DNA from: Bacteriovorax stolpii
Lineage (GTDB): Bacteria > Bdellovibrionota > UBA2428
Length of the DNA stretch: 33,585 nucleotides
Reading direction: 5' to 3'
Assembly: GCA_945881775.1 (NCBI GenBank)
Contig: CAMCVE010000021.1
Location: 1 to 33,585, forward strand
Shown here: piece after piece, positions 24,665 to 31,273 of the stretch
Layout: each line of letters begins with the position of its first letter
How positions within the stretch are numbered: position 1 is the first letter of the stretch
Made by a program: the position numbers and the translations under genes
The notes under the pieces: model-generated
What the model saw: only the letters and a program-made list of their open reading frames with translations
What the model was told of the DNA's origin: nothing
Database searches by the model: none

Positions 24665-25314
24665 TGTGCCTCACCTCCCGTAGGTGCTGCCGCTGCGGGA
24701 TCGCTGGGTGCGCCTACGGATGCCGTGTCACGGCTGATCTCATCGCTCATGTTGAGAGCGTCGATGCTATTGGGATTGAGAGCGATTGCGCGGCGGAAAG
24801 AGTCCAGAGCCAAGACCTTCTCGCCTTTGAGATAATAGACGCCTCCGAGCAACTCGTGCACCACCGCGAGGGTTGGCACTTGTGCGCGTACACCTTCGAG
24901 AAGCCGTTGCGCTTCATCAAGTTTTTTCATTTGTATGAACTGCTGTGCGGTAAAAATTCGTTCCAGATGTCCGTTGAGCGCAGCCGGGTTCTCAAATCCT
25001 GGACCCGCTTCGAGATCAACACTCACTTTCAGTTCAGACGATCCGATATCCGTCACCAAAAGATCAAGAGGTTTATAGCCGTCCTTAGTGATCTTAAATC
25101 GCATCGGTCCACCACCGCTGGGCACGCCTTCCAAATCATTCGCATTGAGCGTGAGAGGCGTTTTGCCGAGGTTTTTCTCGGTACCGCTGCCAAGAGGCTT
25201 AACGACCACATCGGCTCCGCTCGGATTGGAACTCACTTCTAAAGAGGTCGCGCAAGCCGTGAGCCCCAAAAGGGCTGCCCAACTCAACAAGGAAAGGGTC
25301 TTAGCGAGACGCAT
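24661..25314 (-). CDS. PEGA/TPR lipoprotein
   Basis: A 217-residue lipoprotein. Signal peptide MRLAKTLSLLSWAALLGLTAC has a lipobox LTAC, giving an acylated Cys at 21. A PEGA-type beta domain follows (LEVSSNPSGADVVVK, GKTPLTL, FKITKDGYKPLDLLV, about 25-100). Next come helical TPR-like repeats (about 115-195: LDEAQRLLEGVRAQVPTLAVVHELLGGVYYLKGEKVLALDSFRRAIALNPNSIDAL, quoted as two units), and the tail is Ala/Pro-rich. Such proteins often scaffold envelope machines. ATG 25314 is preferred because GAGGA lies 8 nt upstream; a GTG at 25329 is the alternative. It is the first gene of an operon with the FliF/FliG-like protein (4-nt overlap) and the small outer-membrane protein, behind a sigma-28-like promoter. 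Confidence 0.8.
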   Translation of the reverse strand: MRLAKTLSLLSWAALLGLTACATSLEVSSNPSGADVVVKPLGSGTEKNLGKTPLTLNANDLEGVPSGGGPMRFKITKDGYKPLDLLVTDIGSSELKVSVDLEAGPGFENPAALNGHLERIFTAQQFIQMKKLDEAQRLLEGVRAQVPTLAVVHELLGGVYYLKGEKVLALDSFRRAIALNPNSIDALNMSDEISRDTASVGAPSDPAAAAPTGGEAQ

Positions 25315-25335
25315 GCATTTAATCCTCACGTGTTG

Positions 25336-25362
25336 CTATCGGAGGATTTGCATCAAATCTTA
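25336..25362 (-). promoter_or_regulatory. Sigma-28 (FliA)-like promoter
   Basis: On the minus strand TAAGATTT, an 11-nt spacer and TCCGATAG match the E. coli FliA consensus TAAAGTTT-N11-GCCGATAA at 6 of 8 positions in each half, with exact spacing. It ends 21 nt before the lipoprotein ATG (25314), with GAGGA in the leader. It would place the lipoprotein-FliF/FliG-like-outer-membrane operon in the late flagellar or motility regulon. Confidence 0.6.
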
Positions 25363-25469
25363 ACAAGGCGACTTTGAGTCCTAAATGAAGCAGATCTTAA
25401 TTTGATACATCGCATTAAAAATTGCAGACTATCAGAACGTCAAATTCGAACGTTGGAGGGTCTAGATTC

Positions 25470-25682
25470 ATGAGTCTTTACGATGGCCGCAAGAAAACCG
25501 GATATAGCGTCGAGGAAGAATACTTTCATCAACAGAACCAGCGCCTCATCGAAGAGCTGAGAAAGAAGAACGAGACCCAAAGCGAAGCTCAAACTCAAGG
25601 GACACTCATTGACGCCACGTCGAGGTTTGAACAGAGGCGAGACGAAATTCGTGAGGGCGACTCAAAGAAAAAAGCCGCCTAG
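25470..25682 (+). CDS. Small charged helical protein (70 aa)
   Basis: A 70-residue soluble protein starting MSLYDGRKKTGYSVEEEYF. It is dominated by one predicted amphipathic helix (about 12-35, EEEYFHQQNQRLIEELRKK) and a charged C-terminus. The ATG at 25470 has GGAGGG 9 nt upstream, which is strong support that it is real. A longer frame from 25422 is not supported. It is divergent from the lipoprotein operon. The GRKKTGYSVEEEYF plus helix pattern is faintly reminiscent of ATP-synthase-inhibitor (IF1/zeta-like) proteins, but the similarity is too weak to assign a function. Confidence 0.7.
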   Translation: MSLYDGRKKTGYSVEEEYFHQQNQRLIEELRKKNETQSEAQTQGTLIDATSRFEQRRDEIREGDSKKKAA

Positions 25683-25691
25683 GAGCCGGAC

Positions 25692-25772
25692 TTAAAGCGC
25701 CGTCGTGATTTGGACGACGGAGAGCACCAGAAGCACATAGATAAGGATCCAGAGTTGTCGAGTCATTGCCAT
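25692..25772 (-). CDS. Possible 26-residue single-helix membrane peptide
   Basis: A short minus-strand frame begins MAMTRQLWILIYVL and continues as an uninterrupted hydrophobic helix to TTAL and TAA. The composition is exactly that of a small transmembrane protein: a basic residue before about 17 hydrophobic residues. There is no good Shine-Dalgarno sequence, and part of the frame coincides with an inverted repeat (25700-25706 / 25714-25720), so it may be chance. Confidence 0.25.
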   Translation of the reverse strand: MAMTRQLWILIYVLLVLSVVQITTAL

Positions 25773-25847
25773 AAGCTGGAGGCAAGTCCTAGTGCCGAGG
25801 GACTTTTGCTGTCAAATCCAAATATTCTCATTAAATTGTTTTTGATA

Positions 25848-25888
25848 GACCCGTAAGTGTATGTAATCACAACACATACTTACGGGTC
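25848..25888. repeat. Long imperfect inverted repeat upstream of the phospholipase-D-like gene
   Basis: GACCCGTAAGTGTATGT (25848-25864) and ACATACTTACGGGTC (25874-25888) are complementary over 15 bp with a 2-nt bulge and a 9-nt loop. Neither side has a proper T-run. A weak promoter, TTGTTT-N18-TATGTA, overlaps the left arm. It could therefore be an operator, a transcript-end hairpin or a stability element. It lies about 90 bp before the start at 25977. Confidence 0.6.
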
Positions 25889-25976
25889 TTAGTGCGTCAT
25901 TCTTTCGCCTTGTCAGCAGCCCACGATCCCCCCTAGGAAAGTCCCTACACAACTCGGGGGAGTTGAGGGGACGTCA

Positions 25977-27404
25977 ATGCGAAAGAATCTTGAGTGTACC
26001 TTTGATCTGGGGCTTCTGCGCAGGCCTATTTTTGCGGTGGCTCTTTTTGTCACAGGCTCTCTCAGTGCCGCGACACCTTCCCAAATCTGGGGTCCCTATT
26101 TCAACCACGACGAAGCTTCGAGCTACACGGATCCTTACCGCGGCATTCATCGTAGCGGAAGCGATCTGGAATCCCTTATTATCTCTGAGATTGAACGCGC
26201 GACCACAAGTCTCGATATCGCGGTTCAAGAACTGCGTCTGCCGCAGGTAGCCAGGGCCATCGTGCGCAAACATCAGGCCGGGGTTCGCGTGCGTCTCGTG
26301 TTTGAGAACGATTACAACTTCTCAATCGCCGACCTGGATTTGGGCCGCGTTGGGCCTGGCGGTGATCATGCTACCAAACGCATCCAAGAGTATGTCCGCT
26401 TTGTGGACATGAACGTCGATGGCCACTTGAGCGACTATGAAATTTCTCAGCGCGACGCTATGGGGATCCTAAAAGGCGCACGTGTTCCCATGATCGATGA
26501 TACTGCCGACGGCTCTAAAGGCAGCCCACTCATGCACCATAAGTTTGTGGTCGTCGATGGCTCACGACTGCTTGTCACTTCAGCCAACTTCACCATGAGC
26601 GACGTTCACGGGGACTTCTCCTCACCCGTCTCGCGTGGCAACGCGAACGCTTTGTTGATCTTTAACGACCCCACCATTGTGGCGCAGTACCACAAAGAGT
26701 TCGACTTCCTTTGGGGAAGCAGCCCTGGAAGCGGCCCGCGTTTTGGCGTCCACAAGCCCTATCGCGGCGCTGTGCGTTCCGAAATTGCTAAGGGTGGGAC
26801 TCTTACAGTTCAGTTTTCACCCACATCGAAGCGTCTAGGATTTGATGCCTCCACCAGCGGGCTCATTGATCGAAGTCTGCAGCGCGCACAGAAAAGCGTA
26901 GATATGGCTCTCTTTGTGTTTTCCGAACAACGCTTCAGTGACACCCTCCAAATGCTCACCAAGAAGTTTCCCCTGCAGGTGCGCGTTCTTGTGGAACCGA
27001 CCTTCGCCTTCCAGTGGTTTAGCGAAACGCTCGACATGTTAGGGCTGTCCCTGAGAAGCCCAACTTGTGTTCGGGACCCGAATAACTCCCCCTGGTCTCG
27101 CCCCGTCCGAAGCGTTGGCACACCCCAACTCGAAGATGGGGATTTTCTGCATCACAAGTTTGCAGTCATCGATGGCAAGACGACTGTCTTTGGATCCCAA
27201 AACTGGTCAAATGCAGCAAACGACAGCAACGACGAGAACCTCTTGGTGATTGAAGATGAGATGGTGTCCCAGAAATTTGCGATCGAGTTTAGCCGTCTCT
27301 ACCGAGACGCACGTCTTGGAGCACCTCAGAGGCTCATTCGCGAGATCAAACGTCGTGAGTCGATGTGTCCCTCTGCAGATCAAGACCAAAGCGGCCAGCC
27401 CTAA
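25977..27404 (+). CDS. Secreted phospholipase-D-family protein with an EF-hand loop
   Basis: A 475-residue exported protein with a signal peptide ending near SAA|TP (residues 1-32). It has two HKD motifs of the phospholipase D superfamily: MHHKFVVVDG (His187, Lys189, Asp194, followed by TSANFT) and LHHKFAVIDG (His392, Lys394, Asp399, followed by GSQNWS). Both sites are complete, so a phosphodiesterase acting on lipid or nucleic acid is likely; secreted nucleases of this family are also known. Residues 144-155 (DMNVDGHLSDYE) form a perfect 12-position EF-hand calcium loop set into the first half, which is unusual. GAGGGG lies 6 nt before the ATG. It is monocistronic, convergent with a decayed dehydrogenase region. 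Confidence 0.88.
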   Translation: MRKNLECTFDLGLLRRPIFAVALFVTGSLSAATPSQIWGPYFNHDEASSYTDPYRGIHRSGSDLESLIISEIERATTSLDIAVQELRLPQVARAIVRKHQAGVRVRLVFENDYNFSIADLDLGRVGPGGDHATKRIQEYVRFVDMNVDGHLSDYEISQRDAMGILKGARVPMIDDTADGSKGSPLMHHKFVVVDGSRLLVTSANFTMSDVHGDFSSPVSRGNANALLIFNDPTIVAQYHKEFDFLWGSSPGSGPRFGVHKPYRGAVRSEIAKGGTLTVQFSPTSKRLGFDASTSGLIDRSLQRAQKSVDMALFVFSEQRFSDTLQMLTKKFPLQVRVLVEPTFAFQWFSETLDMLGLSLRSPTCVRDPNNSPWSRPVRSVGTPQLEDGDFLHHKFAVIDGKTTVFGSQNWSNAANDSNDENLLVIEDEMVSQKFAIEFSRLYRDARLGAPQRLIREIKRRESMCPSADQDQSGQP

Positions 27405-27459
27405 ACCCGAATCTCACTCGATCCAAGAATCAGTTTCGTCAAGAGTCCACGAAGCACGC

Positions 27460-27762
27460 TCAAGCATCCTTGATCACGGCACTGTGACTGGACTCGGAAC
27501 CCGTGCCAGAGGTTGTTGGAATCGCGATATGTGCGAGGACACGGTCCGTATAGATTTCAAAGTTTTCGACGTCGCGCAAATCAGAGGAGTCTCGAGCGAG
27601 CATCAGTGAAAGTGCTTTTCCGGAATCAAGCACGGAGCCGCCGCCCAGTGAGACGAGTCCGTCGATTCGTTCCTGCTTGGCACGCGTGAATAAACTCTTC
27701 AAATGCGTAAAATGCGGGTGTCATCCGAGTTCAAAATCCTTTTTGAAAGTCCAGGTCGGCAT
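27460..27762 (-). pseudogene. Remnant of an iron-containing alcohol dehydrogenase
   Basis: Minus-strand residues IDGLVSLGGGSVLDSGKAL and IPTTSGTGSESS are hallmark NAD-binding motifs of Fe-type (family III) alcohol dehydrogenases. The frame stops at 27460, about 250 residues before a normal C-terminus, so the metal-binding His residues are missing. Upstream the same frame is interrupted by TGA at 27723-27721. Before it, MPTWTFKKDFEL looks like a family N-terminus, which would mean that about 60 residues were lost between the two parts. The piece has no route to an active enzyme. The interpretation of MPTW as the original start is inference; the motif-bearing part is clear. Confidence 0.7.
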
Positions 27763-28227
27763 GCGAACGACAAATCCTATAGCCCGCGCAAGTTTCTGCG
27801 AAATTGGAAGTGGAACGGGACTGCGAGCAACGGCTCGTAACAAGCGCGAAAAGGGCAGAAGATTAGAGAAGAGCACATCGAAAACACGCAACAGTCGAAT
27901 GCTCTCAGGGATGCTGCCCTTAAGAGCCACACGTCGCTCCACAAACGCTTGATGAAGGGATGTTCGCATCAACAAGATCCTCTCGAGGACTCCTCGGCTT
28001 CGGAAAACGAGCACCCATCCGGGGTTCTCGATTTCGGCGGCAGATACGATGGACCAAATCGGGCCATCGCGACGGATCGCAAAAACACGCCTCGCAGGAT
28101 TCTCAACATCGATTCGAAGTGAGAATTGGGTGGGAAATGCGAGCAAGGCTTCTCGCATGGTGGCTGAGCGCCCCGATTGGCCGAGGTAGAACACGTATTT
28201 AAAAATCCAGCTCAATATCACAGCCAC
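27721..28227 (-). CDS. SCP2-like sterol/lipid-carrier domain protein, possibly decaying
   Basis: A 168-residue frame from GTG 28227. Residues 15-130 resemble a bacterial SCP2-type domain: strand pattern FSLRIDVENPARRVFAIRR, then GWVLVFRSRGVLERILLM, then QAFVERRVALKGSIPESIRLLRVFDVLF (quoted as separate strands). Such proteins bind lipids or CoA esters. The last 13 residues may be the start of the neighbouring dehydrogenase remnant, so the true end of the protein is uncertain. No Shine-Dalgarno sequence precedes the GTG, and the neighbourhood is degenerate, so it may itself be a pseudogene. The stretch from 28228 to 28466 upstream holds only short frames without support. Confidence 0.5.
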   Translation of the reverse strand: MAVILSWIFKYVFYLGQSGRSATMREALLAFPTQFSLRIDVENPARRVFAIRRDGPIWSIVSAAEIENPGWVLVFRSRGVLERILLMRTSLHQAFVERRVALKGSIPESIRLLRVFDVLFSNLLPFSRLLRAVARSPVPLPISQKLARAIGFVVRMPTWTFKKDFELG

Positions 28228-28466
28228 TTGCGTGTGAGTTTATGCGCACACGCACAGAGCCGCAAGAGCGCCTTTGCGTCACCCTCTACAACCTGTCCTA
28301 AACGAGTGAGCGATCTAAGCTCATCGTCACGATGTGAGCACTTACGGGAACGTTTCTTGGTTGCTGTGTTGGAAATGGTCCAACTGGAAAGAAGACTTGA
28401 CCTTGGCAACCGCGTGGCTCGTCGAAGCCTTGAGTCCCTTAATCAACACATTTATTCGTAGACACG

Positions 28467-29525
28467 CTAGTCACTTTCGAGCTCCCACAGAGCGAGCTGA
28501 CGCGGATCTCGAGAAGGGCATTGCGGCACGTCGAAGCGCACCCCAAGGCCGATGAGCCTCATTTCTCCAGGATCACGCCGATACGCCTCGAGTGCCAGTC
28601 GTTCGAAAACTTCGTAAGAAATTTCCGTGGAGAGACTTTCGCGCGATATCTTACGAAAGTCGCTAAACTTGAAACGCACAAACGCTTTCTCTATTCGGAT
28701 GGAGTTGTTGATGCGAGCTCTATAGCGGCGAGAAAAATCGGCGTAGAGAGCTCGCAGGTGTTTCACGAGCCCTTCCTCATTACAAATATTTTCTAGAAAG
28801 GTTCGTTCCGAACTAAACGACTTACGCGGACGATCAAAAACAAGTTTCCGAGAAGCGCGCCCACGACAGCGCTCAAAGAGCTCCAGACCCCACTTTCCAT
28901 AGCGCGCCACAAGATCCTCGCTACCGAGCTTCTGTAGATCACCGCAAGTGCGCAGTCCCTCGCTGATCAAGCGTTCTTCCGCCTTGGGTCCCACTCCTGG
29001 AATTTTTCGTATCGGGAGTGAACGCATGAAAGCCTCAACCTGTTCCGGCCTGAGAAGCAGCTGAGCGTCGGGCTTACGATATCCACTCATGATTTTCGCA
29101 AGCATTTTGTTGGGAGCGATGCCAACGGAAGAATTCAGTCCGCAGGATTCGAGAATCTCGCGACGGAGACGCGCACAAAGGTCCCAGGCCGCGCGCGGAT
29201 CACTGGGCAACTCTAAGTAGGCCTCATCAATCGAAGCACGTTCTACGGAGGGAATAAGGCGCGACACCAGTTCAAAAACCTTGCGCGACTCCTCTTGATA
29301 GAGGCCCATCCGCACGGGCAAAAAAATGAGTTCTGGACAACGTTCGCGAGCCATGAAGCCCGGCATAGCAGACCTCACACCACGGGCACGAGCGATGTAG
29401 TTGCAAGTAGTGATGACTCCCCGGCGTCCCGCGCCCCCCACTGCGAGAGGCTTCTCAGCGAGCTCGGGTCGCTCTTTCATTTCTACGGACGCGTAAAAGC
29501 AGTCCATATCGAGATGACCAATCAC
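28467..29525 (-). CDS. dinB: DNA polymerase IV (Y-family)
   Basis: Error-prone translesion polymerase. The 352 residues contain the catalytic site HLDMDCFYASVE (metal-binding Asp6, steric-gate Tyr11), SIDEAYLEL (Asp100, Glu101), the helix-hairpin-helix IPGVGPKAEERL and a little-finger domain (about 230-335). A C-terminal beta-clamp motif QLALW is at 343-347. All key residues are intact. The start must be at or near GTG 29525 because the family begins only a few residues before HxDMDCF. GGAGG stands just 1 nt before this GTG, too close for normal use. The promoter -10 box lies 11 nt before the start, so the mRNA is probably leaderless. A palindrome over the promoter suggests damage-inducible control. 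Confidence 0.96.
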   Translation of the reverse strand: MIGHLDMDCFYASVEMKERPELAEKPLAVGGAGRRGVITTCNYIARARGVRSAMPGFMARERCPELIFLPVRMGLYQEESRKVFELVSRLIPSVERASIDEAYLELPSDPRAAWDLCARLRREILESCGLNSSVGIAPNKMLAKIMSGYRKPDAQLLLRPEQVEAFMRSLPIRKIPGVGPKAEERLISEGLRTCGDLQKLGSEDLVARYGKWGLELFERCRGRASRKLVFDRPRKSFSSERTFLENICNEEGLVKHLRALYADFSRRYRARINNSIRIEKAFVRFKFSDFRKISRESLSTEISYEVFERLALEAYRRDPGEMRLIGLGVRFDVPQCPSRDPRQLALWELESD

Positions 29526-29536
29526 CCCTCCAAAAT

Positions 29537-29554
29537 ACCATACTTTTGTATGGT
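29537..29554. promoter_or_regulatory. Palindromic operator (SOS-box candidate) of dinB
   Basis: ACCATAC, a 4-nt TTTT spacer and GTATGGT form a perfect 7+7 inverted repeat centred about 20 bp before the dinB start. On the minus strand it covers the -10 box TATGGT (29542-29537) of a promoter whose -35 box is TTTCCG (29565-29560, spacer 17). Position over the -10 of a translesion polymerase gene suggests a LexA-type repressor site, although the sequence differs from the SOS boxes I know from other groups. Confidence 0.55.
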
Positions 29555-29707
29555 TTAATCGGAAAACTAAGAAGCATCAGGAATTTTAAGGGCCGTTGAT
29601 GAAAATTCACTCGTTTTAAGCTTTCTTAACTGTCCCTCCGCGCGCGACCTGACATAAGCTAGATTTTCATCGTTAAACATGGTCTCGGAAAACTAGAAAG
29701 GACAGTC

Positions 29708-30181
29708 ATGGCAAAGAAGAAAAGCAAAGTGGATTTGATCGAAAAAACTCTGGATGGAGAGATCGATACTGTCACAACCGAAGGCACAAGTTCGTCGACA
29801 AGCTCCGAATCACCGCAAGTCGAACACTCGGGCGATGCCATAGCGGCTTCGGCGAGCAATGCGGCTCCCAAGAAAAGCCGTTCCTTCAAGCTTCACTTCT
29901 TTGGACGCGTCTACGTCGAAGAACGCTTTCCGAAGTCCGTTCACTTTGCAGACCGTTTTGCGCAGGAATGGATCTCTGAGGGGAGCTTCGAGTTCCTTGA
30001 AATCCCCAACCCGCGCGCCAAGGAAGCCATTCTCTCGGGCTTGAAGAATATTCGAGCCGTCGAAAAAACCGTCGAGAAAAAGGTCGAGCAGACCTATTCC
30101 GAGTATTCGGAGAAGCTGGCCCCCTACGCAAAACGCGCCACAGAACGCGTTGAAAAGATCCTGACACAGCTGCGTGGCTGA
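29708..30181 (+). CDS. Hypothetical protein with coiled-coil tail
   Basis: A 157-residue cytoplasmic protein of unknown function. It has a Lys-rich N-terminus (MAKKKSKVDLIEKTL), a Ser/Thr/Ala-rich linker (about 22-56), and a compact middle (SFKLHFFGRVYVEERFPKSV, with HFADRFAQEWISEGSFEFLEI). From about 108 on it is a long charged helix (VEKTVEKKVEQTYSEYSEKLAPYAKRATERVEKIL, given in two parts) likely to form a coiled coil. The start ATG has AAAGGA 6 nt upstream. No signal peptide. The 183-bp space before it, divergent from dinB, includes an inverted repeat GATGAAAAT / ATTTTCATC (about 29598 and 29662). It resembles no family I can name. Confidence 0.75.
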   Translation: MAKKKSKVDLIEKTLDGEIDTVTTEGTSSSTSSESPQVEHSGDAIAASASNAAPKKSRSFKLHFFGRVYVEERFPKSVHFADRFAQEWISEGSFEFLEIPNPRAKEAILSGLKNIRAVEKTVEKKVEQTYSEYSEKLAPYAKRATERVEKILTQLRG

Positions 30182-30236
30182 TCCCGGATTTTTATAAGCA
30201 TTCCATAGATTTGCGCCCTTTTTAATGCGTTGTTAG

Positions 30237-30263
30237 TTGACTTATGACTCGCCGCGTTATATC
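30237..30263 (+). promoter_or_regulatory. Candidate promoter for the secreted-protein pair at 30272
   Basis: TTGACT (30237-30242), a 15-nt spacer and TATATC (30258-30263) end 8 nt before the ATG at 30272. The spacer is short by 2 nt. The GAGGG in the gap is too near the start for normal use, so a leaderless mRNA is possible. Confidence 0.35.
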
Positions 30264-30271
30264 GAGGGCGC

Positions 30272-31264
30272 ATGCCGCCGTCCCCCACGTCCAAAGCCCT
30301 CCTCAGTGTTTGTCTTCTGAGTTTGCTGCCTGGCCTCGGCCACGCGAGTGAAGTGGACAATTTTGTCGAGTGGAGAAGCCGCCACAAACTGAAGGACTCC
30401 CGCCCCGTCATCGACACTGAGAGTGCACGCGCTTGGGACGAAGCACTGAGAGACGTGGCGCTAGAGGGCTGCGATGAGCGCAAACTCTACAAATCGCTCA
30501 TGAAGCAGTTTGGAAATCACGTGAAGACCACGATGGGCAAGTGGCTCTATGCCACAGATCAGCTCGACGGTCATAAGATCGAGCGCAAAGACTCCATCTA
30601 CAACAACCTGCGCATCAACGAGTCGATTGTCCTGAACGGCTCCTTCTCAAGTTTCCTCGACAAACTCAACGTCGATATTGGTCTCGGGAAGCTCGTGCGA
30701 TACGGCGACCACTACATCGGCATCGACAAATTCGAACACTTTTGGTCAACGGGAGCGAGCTACTTCAAGGAAAAAAACTTCAAGAAACGCGGCAGCCTGG
30801 AGGATGCGCTCGCCTACGGCGAGAAAATGGAGAACGGTATTCTGGGAGCAAGAACAACCGGCGTCTACTCTTACGGCGACCTCTCCGCGAATTTCAACGG
30901 CATGCGTTTTTGGAACCACGTCCTTCAAAAAGAAGACGATGTTCTAGGACGCAACTTCAACATTGGACCCTACATCGCTTGCAAGAATAATAAATGGGAA
31001 ACCGTGAAGCGTCCTCAATGGGGCAACTATATTGACGCATCCTGGAGCGAAGCCAATAACTGCTCGAAGTTCCGTAGCCAGAGCATGCTCGACAAGGTCC
31101 AAGCCGCACTCGCTTCAAAAAATCACACACGTGGCGCGACACCCCTCATCTGTCCCACCGAAGCCCGTGCCATGAAGGCACTCGTCAAAAAATACAGCCC
31201 AAAGAATCGTCCATGGCTCCAGCGTCGCCTCCTCAACACCCGTCTCGGCGTGGTGGGAAACTAA
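30272..31264 (+). CDS. Secreted protein of unknown function with a DKFEHF motif
   Basis: A 330-residue exported protein. Signal peptide MPPSPTSKALLSVCLLSLLPGLGHA|SE. The mature protein contains YIGIDKFEHFWSTGASYF (about 149-166) and an acidic, Tyr/Asn/Gly-rich core GARTTGVYSYGDLSANFNGMRF. The Asp-Lys-x-x-His-Phe arrangement recalls small periplasmic or lipoproteins with a DKxxHF signature (YfiM-like), but overall relatedness is not established. Conserved Cys residues (67, 236, 262 and 292 approximately) could form disulfides. It is followed after 9 bp by a second secreted protein with its own AGGAGA, so the two form an operon and may act together in the envelope. Confidence 0.75.
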   Translation: MPPSPTSKALLSVCLLSLLPGLGHASEVDNFVEWRSRHKLKDSRPVIDTESARAWDEALRDVALEGCDERKLYKSLMKQFGNHVKTTMGKWLYATDQLDGHKIERKDSIYNNLRINESIVLNGSFSSFLDKLNVDIGLGKLVRYGDHYIGIDKFEHFWSTGASYFKEKNFKKRGSLEDALAYGEKMENGILGARTTGVYSYGDLSANFNGMRFWNHVLQKEDDVLGRNFNIGPYIACKNNKWETVKRPQWGNYIDASWSEANNCSKFRSQSMLDKVQAALASKNHTRGATPLICPTEARAMKALVKKYSPKNRPWLQRRLLNTRLGVVGN

Positions 31265-31273
31265 GGAGAGTCG

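Noticed and set aside
28228-28466. Several short frames on both strands (for example 28218-28409 minus and 28334-28461 plus)
   Set aside because: They conflict with each other, lack ribosome sites and recognisable motifs. The stretch is better seen as degenerate intergenic DNA.
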